From the NCBI RefSeq assembly GCF_949987535.1, contig NC_080072.1:58442460-58506459 (forward strand): a stretch of DNA of 64,000 nucleotides, given 5' to 3'. Both the position numbers and the translations under genes were made by a program. Below, in pieces: positions 56,590 to 64,000 of the stretch. A model generated the notes under the pieces. It made no database searches. It was not told the origin of the DNA and saw nothing but the letters and a program-made list of their open reading frames with translations. Origin of the DNA: Balaenoptera acutorostrata (lineage: Eukaryota; Chordata; Mammalia; Artiodactyla; Balaenopteridae). Numbering within the stretch: position 1 is the first letter of the stretch; every line of letters begins with the position of its first letter.

Positions 56590-56950
56590 GCCTCTGAGCT
56601 TTTGCACATGCTGTCCCTTTTGAGAGTTTCCTCTCCTGTTCCCCTTTCCTCATCACTACCACCCTGTGTGTCTCACTAGCCCCCACTCAGCCTCTGGGCT
56701 TAACCTCATGATCACCACCTCCAGGGAGTCTTCCATGATGCCTCAAGCCTGAGTTTGGGTTTGGCACCCCTCTGGGGGCTCCCGCAGCTCTCTGTACTTT
56801 CCCTGTTGCAACACTTCCCACACTGCAGTGTATACTTGTCTGTGGCCACCCACTAGCCTGACTGGCTTGTCCATTACCATATTCTCCAGTGCCCAGCACA
56901 GTGTCTGGTACATAGAAAGCACTATAAATATTTGTTAAATGAAGAAAGGA
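56590..56950 (+). mobile_element. L2 3' region
   Basis: 'gagcttttgcacatgctgtc', 'ccagggagtcttccatgatg' and 'cacagtgtctggtacatag' followed by 'atttgttaaatgaagaaagg' mark a long L2 3' end. Confidence 0.85.
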
Positions 56951-56959
56951 TGGAAGGAA

Positions 56960-57170
56960 GGTAGGAGGGAAGAGGAGGACCTTGATTATAGCACGAAAGG
57001 TCTATGTAAAGAGAGAAGTGGGAAATGAGTCTCTGAGTAGCAGGTTTAGGCCTTGAACACAAGGAAAAGGAAATCAGACCATAACTGGGGAGTTACGCAA
57101 GTTTTTAAAGCAGGAACGTGACAAGACCAGGGCTGTACTTTAGAAGGATCTGCTCTTGAAACTTAAGGCA
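56960..57170 (-). mobile_element. L2 fragment
   Basis: 'tttttaaagcaggaacgtga' and 'ctttagaaggatctgctctt' match a more 5' part of L2 in reverse. It abuts the plus-strand L2 at 56590-56950, so two L2 copies lie in opposite directions. Confidence 0.6.
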
Positions 57171-57597
57171 TCTGCTCAGCCACCCAGATCTCCTTTCTAA
57201 TTGGCTCAGCTCAGCCAGGATGTTGAAAGTCCACATGATCTGGGCTTGCTTTTCAGGTGGGGCCCAGTTGCAGGTTCGTGTAGGCAAAAAAGGATGCCCC
57301 ATGCCATAGGACTAGGAAACTGGGGTTTGGGGTTGCCTTTCCATGTATCCTGATCATCAGCTGAAGGGAACCTGGTATTCTAGAATTTTCCACTGTGTCA
57401 AAATGAGATGGGATGACTGGAATGTCTCACCTCAACAACCAAGGGGGCCACTGAAGGGTAGAGGGGAGCCATGCAAGTTTCTTGAGAGGAGGTCTCTCTG
57501 AGCCTAGCTCGAGCTTATAGTAGATAAGGGTGGAGAAAGAAAAAAAAACAAAGTGAGAGAGTGCAGACTCCCCTGTGGTCAAGGGGTGGGGCTGGGG

Positions 57598-57735
57598 GAA
57601 CAAACATTTGCAGAACCCCTTCTTGAGGCCAGGAACGGGGCCAGGTGTTTTACAAGATCTCTTCCTCACAAAAACAATGCACTGGAAAATCCATCCCCAT
57701 TTCCGAGGCCAAGAAGTGGAGGCCTACATTTGCCT
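57598..57735 (-). mobile_element. MIR, diverged
   Basis: 'gaggccaggaacggggccag' and 'catccccatttccgaggcca'. Confidence 0.6.
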
Positions 57736-57864
57736 GTGGCACAGGACCTGGGTGAGAACCTACACTGCAATGCTGTGTCCACTGAGGGGTGTGAATTAAA
57801 TTTATCAGCCCTGGTTAGGAGTAGGGAGGAGGAGATTCCTGTCCATCAACTGAATCACAGCTAA

Positions 57865-58060
57865 AGTGGAAAGACTACGGGATTCCTGTTGAGCAAATCA
57901 GGGGCCAAAGCCCAGGTTCATCCTGGCTCTATGACCTTGGGTAAGTCACTTCACTTCTCTTAGTCTGTTTTCTCCTTTGAAAAATGATGTGTCAATAGCC
58001 ACTGCAAAGAGCTTCTGAGGGGAGGCTAAGAGTATGCTTGCAAGGAGCCTGGGAGTCTCA
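57865..58060 (+). mobile_element. MIR
   Basis: 'gctctatgaccttgggtaag' and 'tttctcctttgaaaaatgat'. Confidence 0.75.
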
Positions 58061-58639
58061 AGGTGAGGGCTCAACCAACATGGATTCCCTCTGCCATCCC
58101 TCCAGCTGTAGGTCTTTGAGAGTAAGAACAGGATGATTTTGGGGAATAAACAATGACAGATCTGCAAGCCTGCCAATGACACCTTTATCAATATGCATCG
58201 CTTACTGACATCATATAAGAGGAAAAGTGTTAGGGAGATGGACAGGATATATGAAAGGAACACATGACAAGGGAGTCCTGAGATCTACAGAAAGAGCGAT
58301 TTCAGTCCCTCACACCTTTGCATGCATTGATGGTAGCTTTCCTTAGCGCCTGAGATGTAACCTGTAACTAGGGCAAGCTGGTGCTCAAGGAAGAGCCTCT
58401 AGCATTCTGGATCCTGAGTTGTCTTTGGAATACACCGTGAGACTAAAGTGTGAAGAGCTAGCTGATGGACGAGTTTATTACTCTGTCAAAGAAAAGAAGA
58501 CCATTAACAAAATGCACTTTTTTACACTTCTCTCAGCAGTCCTGAGAAATCCATCTAAACGCCCAAATGGAACCTTACTGATCTCCGTGAGACCCCATCT
58601 AGGCTCCAGTGGGGAAAGTCATGGCCTGCTCACACAGTG

Positions 58640-58815
58640 GGGAAGTGTGAGTCCTAGCTGTGAAACCAGAGCACGAGCTGTATGCTGCAGGGAGCCCCTG
58701 GGTTAGGGGAAGAGCCTCCTAATAACCTTCGAACCGGCAGCCCCGCATTGTAGAAGCTTGTTATAAAATGCTTAGCATAGTGCCCAGTAAACGGCAATTA
58801 CTCAGTAAATGATAC
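58640..58815 (+). mobile_element. MIR, with deleted core
   Basis: 'gagtcctagctgtgaaacca' then 'cttagcatagtgcccagtaa' and 'ggcaattactcagtaaatga'. Confidence 0.6.
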
Positions 58816-59559
58816 CTAGAAAATACCAAAACAAAACCTGTAGACCTAAACAGGTAGCTCATCTCAATGGAACCCTGAGCTGATGGATTCATCCTTCCCG
58901 TGAAGCCTGCCTGTGTTTCATCTCTTCAGTCTCCCTTCTAGAAATACTCTATCCCCTCCACTTAAAACCAAATGCATTCGTTCTCTCCTCACGAGCCAAC
59001 CTCACATCTATTGCCTCTTAACAGGGCAGCCAGTTGCTCCACTGAATAAGGAAAACCTTATTCAGTTCTGAGCAGAGGATGGGGCATTAAGGGAAACTTG
59101 GATCTCCTTCCGATATGAAGGTCTGGGGCTGCTAGAGGACCAGGAACTCCACTGCAGGGATAGCATGTCCTGCTTTTGATGGCAGTGAGCGATGGTCACG
59201 CCTGTAGCTGAAACAGCCCAGCCTGCCCAACAGGGACCACAGCTGCTCATCTCTGTGTCCTGGCCTGGCTCAGAGTCTCAGCTTAGAAAAGGTTTGCAGA
59301 ATCAGTTCCCACTGTTATTTTAAATGGATTGAAATCCACTGTGGCAAGCATCTCAAAGTGCTGGAAATCTGAAGCTAGAGCACTAGAGGGACCATTTGTT
59401 CTGCTGTGCCAGTGACGGCCCCAATTGACATCTGTTATCCTGCAATGATTAATCATAGTGCCCTGCCTTTACTCTAAAGAGGTCCTGATCTGGACAATTA
59501 TACGGCCACCCCATTTGAGGGCAGTATAGATTCAGTTCCACATCAGAGGCTACAGTTTG

Positions 59560-59785
59560 CTGCAACAGACTAGGGCTCAAGAGATCTGGGTGCAGGTCAA
59601 CAGTGTGTTGTGGGATCACGGGCAGGACTCTGGCCTCTCTGGCCCTCACATTCCCACCTGGGGAGTTGGAGAAGAATACCCTAAGGTTCTTTTGTGGTCC
59701 AACATTCTACAAGATAGGAGTAACAGTAGTACATACCTCAAGGGGTTGTTTTGAGGATTAAAGGAGACTGGGGGAAAAATGCAGG
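59560..59785 (+). mobile_element. MIR
   Basis: 'gggctcaagagatctgggtg', 'catacctcaaggggttgttt' and 'tgaggattaaaggagactgg'. Confidence 0.75.
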
Positions 59786-59904
59786 ATAAAAACAATTTCA
59801 TTTATAATGAAAAGTTAGGTCCTTTCAGTACAGTAAATGCTCATAAGACATTTATAGACTAAATGAATTTGTATAAATGCATTCCTATACAGAAGACTGG
59901 CTGA

Positions 59905-60035
59905 AAAAAATCTTTAACGATGGTTATCACTGATATGGGCAATTTTTAATTTTTAAAATATGTCTTCAAAATTCTCTACAATGAGCATATATAGTTATCT
60001 TTATACTTTTAAAAATTATTTTTTAAAACTTCAGG
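59905..60035 (+). mobile_element. L1M 3' UTR scrap
   Basis: 'ggttatcactgatatgggca' followed by 'tttttaattttt' and 'atacttttaaaaattatttt' resembles the extreme 3' UTR of old L1s. It is short and diverged. Confidence 0.5.
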
Positions 60036-60039
60036 AGAA

Positions 60040-60100
60040 AATGAAATAATAAATGTGACAATACCTGGCATCTAGTAGGTGCTAAAATAGATGTTGGTTT
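60040..60100 (+). mobile_element. MIR 3' end scrap
   Basis: 'gacaatacctggcatctagt' then 'aggtgctaaaatagatgttg'. Confidence 0.5.
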
Positions 60101-60164
60101 TAAATACAAACAAGATTCTATGCACTGAGATTGGTAATATAATTTGATATAGTTGATTTTTAAA

Positions 60165-60489
60165 ATGGGAAAAGCTTTTAACTGAGCAACTCCACTTCTA
60201 GGAATTTACCCAAGAACACAATTATGACTTCTCAGAAGATTTATTTATAAGGGTATTCATCACAACATTGTTTATAATAGTCAAAAGTAAAATTAAAAAT
60301 AAATATTAAAAAGGAAAAACATCCTTTATGTTAAAAAGTGACTAATTATGTAAATTAAGGCATATCAGTAGAATGTTAACATGTAGACATTATAAGCCAT
60401 GTTTGTAAAGAATGTTTAAGGACCTGGGAAATAGGATATTAAAAAAGCATGGGGCAAAACTGTATAAAAAATAACTGTGACATTTGTTT

Positions 60490-60532
<43 letters not shown>

Positions 60533-60660
60533 TGTGTAATTAACAAAAATGTTAATGCCTGTTACCTTAGGGCAGTAGAATTATGAATAAATTTATTTTT
60601 TATATTTTTTTAATATTTTCTAATTCTTTCAAGGAACAAATGCGATAATAAGATTTTTTT
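60165..60660 (+). mobile_element. L1M 3' end fragment
   Basis: It begins 'actgagcaactccacttcta' and includes 'tcatcacaacattgtttata', typical of the end of old L1 ORF2 and the following UTR, then an A/T-rich part broken by a (GT)n microsatellite. It faces the minus-strand L1M at 61233-62120. Confidence 0.75.
60490..60538. repeat. (GT)n microsatellite
   Basis: About 24 GT units with one AT change, within an L1M fragment. Confidence 0.95.
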
Positions 60661-61232
60661 TAAAAAAAGTTATTTTAAAAAGAAGAAAACACACACACAG
60701 AAAGAAGCAAAGACAGCAGCTTCTGCTTTGTGTCCCTCATGGGATGAGCCTGGCAGACCACAACCTCCTGGGTCCAAAGTCGCCTTCTTTTCCAGCCCAT
60801 TAAATCTTTGTGGGTCTTACTCCCCAAGCAGGGCAGCTCCCACTAAGTCAACTCTCCTCTCCTCGACAGTGGTTATTTTCAGAAGCAGGTCTGGGGCCAT
60901 CTGTCTCTGTGACTTATGTTGGGAAAATAGTCTCTGGAAAACAGGACACAGTAAATTTCTCAGGCTCAGCTCATTTGCTCTCCAGCTCTCCTCCTCACAG
61001 GTTTCTCAGGGACAGGTTTTTTTTTTTTGGTTTTGGTTTTTTTAAGCATTCACCAGGAAAGGAAGTCTGCTTTCACCTGCCCGCCTGGGGAAGCCCAGTG
61101 ACTGGTGTACCTTCCACATCAACACTGAATAAAGAGTGACTTAGGTCTCTCTGGTCTTCACACAAGGATGACCTATCCGCTGCCCGCTAGCTTGTTTGAT
61201 ACAGGTATATTAAATGAGCACATTCACTGATT

Positions 61233-62120
61233 TTTTTGTAATAACAGCTTTTCTGAGATATAAATACATACCATGCAAGTCACCCATGTAAAATGTACGA
61301 TTCAATGGCATTTAGTATATTCACAGAGTAGTGCAACCATCACAATAAATTTTAGAATATTTCCATTACCCCAAAAAGAAACCACACAGCCATTAACAGT
61401 CACTCCCCATTTCCTTCCAACCCTCTGCAGCCCTAGACAATCACTAATCTACTTTCTGTCTCTACAGATATGCCTATTCTGGACATTTTATATAAACGGA
61501 GTTATATAATATGTGCTCTTTTGTGACTGTCTTCTTTTACTGAATATAATGTTTTCAAGGTTCATCTATGTTGTAACACAGATCAGGATTACATTTCATT
61601 TTATTGCTGAATGACACTGCATGGTACAGATGTACCGTATTTTATTTATCCGTTCTTCAGTTGATGGAAACTTGGGTTGTTTCTACTTTTTGGCTCTTCC
61701 AAATAATGCTGCTACAAACATTTGCGTACAAGTTTTTGTGTGGACATACGTTTTCATTTCTCTCAGTATACGGCTAAGAGTGGAACTGCTGGATTGTACG
61801 GTAACTGTGTTCGACCTCTTGAGGAACTGCTGGATCATCTTCCAAAGTGGCTGCACCATTTTACGTTCCCATCAGCCGTGTTTGAGGTTCCAATTTCTCC
61901 CTATCCTTGCCAGTACTTGTTATTGTCTGTCCTTTTGATTATAGCCAGCCTAGTGGGTGTGAAGTGGCATCTCTTTGTGGCTTCTGAGTTGCATTTCCTA
62001 ATGGCTAACGATGTTGAGCATCTTCTCATGTGCTTATTGGCCATTTGTATGTCTTCTCTGGAGAAATGTCTATTCAGATCACTTGCCCGTTTGTAAATTG
62101 AGTTATTTGTCTTTTTTTTA
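61233..62120 (-). mobile_element. L1M 3' end (ORF2 tail and 3' UTR), inactive
   Basis: In reverse it carries the ORF2 C-terminal region, including 'aaatggccaataagcacatg', and the 3' UTR ending 'tatctcagaaaagctgttat'. The frame is broken by many substitutions. This is a diverged mammalian L1 (L1MB/L1ME-like by recall). Confidence 0.85.
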
Positions 62121-62144
62121 TTATTGAGTGGCAGGCATTGATTT

Positions 62145-62600
62145 TTTTCATCAAATATTTGTTTTGTGCCGACCTCGTGCCGGGCACTGTTGTAAGCATC
62201 ACTGATAGGCAAGGAAGACAGAGCCTTGCCCTCAGAAGCGTACATTCTAGTGGAAGAGAAAATCAGTACACAAGTAAGCAAATAACTATGCAGAGCAAGA
62301 TCAGGTGATGATAGATGCTATGAAGAAAAGTTTAATGCAATAAGAGGTTAGGCGTGATGGGGTGGGTGTGTTGTTTCAAGTAAGGTGGTCAGGGAAGGCC
62401 TCTCTGAGGAGGTGACATTTAAGCAGAGGCCTGAAGTAAGTAAATGAGTGAGCTACACAAACATCTGGGGGAAGAGGTTTCCAGACAGAGTGCCCAGCAA
62501 CTGCAAAGTCCGGGCAGTAGAAGCAAGTTCATTTGAGAGACAGCAAGGAAGCTAGTACAGCTGGAGGACTGTAAGGAGGAGAGTGCTGAGAAATGAACCT
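62145..62600 (-). mobile_element. L2 fragment, long
   Basis: 'ccgggcactgttgtaagcat', 'cttgccctcagaagcgtaca', 'tggtcagggaaggcctctct' and 'tgacatttaagcagaggcct' are well-preserved reverse L2 landmarks. Confidence 0.85.
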
Positions 62601-62839
62601 TGAGAGGTGGCCAGGGGGCCAGATTACAGATGTGCATATTGCAAACCAAAGGCCACTAGGCATATGTGTTCTTATTAGTGAGTTCCCTGAGGGCGGGGAG
62701 TGGTTTTATTTATCTCCATATGTTCACAGCCCACACTATGATTTCATATATAGTGGGTACCCAGTACATACTGGAATCTATTTTAACTTATTGAGCTACT
62801 AATAAAACAATGCCCACATGTGAATCGTATTTACTCTAG

Positions 62840-63010
62840 AGTTTACAGAAAATGTTCACATCCATGATCTTATTTGATCCTTACCATATCCAAGTGAGGT
62901 AATGACCATCACCCCCATTTTACAGATAGAAAAACTGAGTCTAGGAGAGGCGATAGGACTAGTGCAGGGACGTACAACTGGTAAGGGGCTAAGTGGGACT
63001 CCGACCCAGG
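62840..63010 (-). mobile_element. MIR
   Basis: 'ttgatccttaccatatccaa', 'cccccattttacagatagaa' and 'tacaactggtaaggggctaa'. Confidence 0.85.
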
Positions 63011-63019
63011 GGAGGGGCA

Positions 63020-63200
63020 GTAGTAAGATCTGAATTTAAAACTGGTTACTGTGGTTTCGGGTAGGTTGCTTCCTCTTTTAGAGCTCTGGGATCTTCAGGA
63101 TCTGGGCCTACCTTCTAGGGGTCCTGTGAAGAGTATGTAATAAAAGCATGCATATCTGGGGCCTACCATGGGCCTGGCATACAGTAAGTGCTCAACAGTG
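63020..63200 (+). mobile_element. MIR
   Basis: 'ttcgggtaggttgcttcctc' and 'gggcctggcatacagtaagt'. Forms a head-to-head pair with 62840-63010. Confidence 0.75.
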
Positions 63201-63254
63201 GCAGTCTTCCCCAGCTTCCCTTTATTACCAGCCCTAGCTATACACTCAGGCAGG

Positions 63255-63365
63255 CTCTTCGTGTGAGGCCTTGACTGGGTACTGGAGACAGAGAGCTAAG
63301 AGCAGCCCTTCCCCTAGAGGGGAGCCCAGTCTCATGGGTGAAGGAAACAAAACGCATTATTTAAT
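63255..63365 (-). mobile_element. L2 3' scrap
   Basis: 'gggtactggagacagagagc' then 'gagcccagtctcatgggtga' resembles the reverse L2 3' end. Confidence 0.45.
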
Positions 63366-63821
63366 GTGAGAGAGACAGGGATGCTGGTGGAGGGGGGGTG
63401 AGTGGTGAGGGAGGTGCTGAGGGGCAGGGCAGGGGAAATGGGAGACCCATGGAGCTCTGATTATCAGCTGCCACCCCAGATTTCTCCCATGTGCTGTTAA
63501 CCTTTTCCAAGAGCTGCCTCCAAAGGGATTTAAGATGGTCCACCCAGACCGCTGGAGGCTCAGATCAGCCTGACAGAGAGGCCACCTTCTGTGGGATGTC
63601 GGGGAGAGGGAAGGCACAGGGCAAGCTGGATTATCTGTCTGTCAAAATCTGCTGGCAAACATGATCAAGGAGCCACTGAACTTTATGGTGGGCCTCAAAC
63701 AATCTGTGGTCACAGAGCGCTCTGTTGAACAGGAAGGCTTCAGTTTGCATTTTTGCAGTGAGATTTGATTAAGAAAGTGCCTCCCAACAGCTGTTCCCAA
63801 AATCACTGGGTTAAAAAAAAT

Positions 63822-63846
63822 ACACACACACACACATGCACACATA
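63822..63846. repeat. (CA)n microsatellite
   Basis: Eight or nine CA units followed by CATA and TATA units. Confidence 0.85.
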
Positions 63847-64000
63847 CATATATAAATAATATATAGTTCCCTCTCCCAGATTCAACTTACACAGCTGCAA
63901 AATTCCAGGCCCTAAGACACAGGAAGAGCACAACCTGATTGCCAAGCCCCGCTTCTACTCAGACATTGCAGGAAGGGTGGAGGTATTGAAGAGGCAAGAG

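Larger units (their letters stand above)
52469..64000 (-). other. Intron of the teneurin gene, upstream of the exon (over 11.5 kb, open at window edge)
   Basis: Runs from the 3' splice site to the window edge with no exon recognised. It holds MIR and L2 fragments, a GATTCTA-type degenerate repeat, one CHR SINE inserted in a MIR, two L1M pieces and microsatellites. Stretches with nothing recognised: 53420-54300, 54860-55680, 57180-57595, 58070-58630, 58820-59550, 60665-61230 and 63370-63820. Confidence 0.65.

Noticed and set aside
61621..62096. Two plus-strand frames of 105 and 124 codons
   Set aside because: They are antisense to the L1M ORF2 end at 61233-62120.

Overview
The window is mammalian nuclear DNA, almost certainly from a whale or dolphin or a close cetartiodactyl relative. 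The evidence is nine tRNA-derived SINEs of the CHR type (heads reading 'cttccctggtggcgcagtgg', bodies with the 'acaactactgagcctgcg' block, A/T-rich tails), plus an L1 3' end of the cetartiodactyl type. These sit on an older background of MIR, L2, L1M and MaLR fragments. I see no Bov-tA/BovB (ruminant) or PRE-1 (pig) elements. There is no bacterial, phage or organelle sequence.

I can support one protein-coding piece: a 210-nt internal exon on the minus strand at 52259-52468. It has a good 3' splice site, a consensus 5' splice site and open phase-1/phase-1 ends. The 69 complete codons match the proline- and acid-rich stretch of a teneurin intracellular domain (motifs SPSPPPSPP and [11 protein letters not shown]), most likely TENM4. 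The rest is then intron of this gene: at least 52 kb downstream of the exon (1-52258) and at least 11.5 kb upstream (52469-64000). Very long introns in the 5' half are typical of teneurin genes. All other open reading frames look like chance frames through introns and repeats.

Layout. 1-9 kb: scattered MIR/L2 with (TA)n, (GA)n and (GT)n microsatellites. 9.6-12.6 kb: three tail-to-tail MIR pairs. 13-20 kb: older repeats, a perfect 29-bp tandem duplication, and single-copy sequence. 20.8-31 kb: two CHR SINEs, L2/L1M pieces, a 61-bp tandem duplication, and several A/T-rich single-copy blocks that look like conserved regulatory candidates. 31-44 kb: MIR/L2, an MaLR LTR remnant, an L1M split by a young SINE, and a minus-strand SINE. 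44.7-50.3 kb: the densest retroposon cluster, with nested insertions. 51.9-52.7 kb: CpG-richer sequence around the teneurin exon. 52.7-64 kb: MIR/L2, a MIR split by a SINE, and two opposed L1M fragments.

The most notable signal is inside the exon. Over about 60 bp the coding sequence carries a perfect 13-bp RFX X-box (gttgcctagcaac), an NF-Y CCAAT box and a GC box, an X-Y order like MHC class II and ciliary gene promoters. I found no evidence for a novel multigene system. Repeat family names, transcription-factor sites and conservation are from reading by eye and were not computed.
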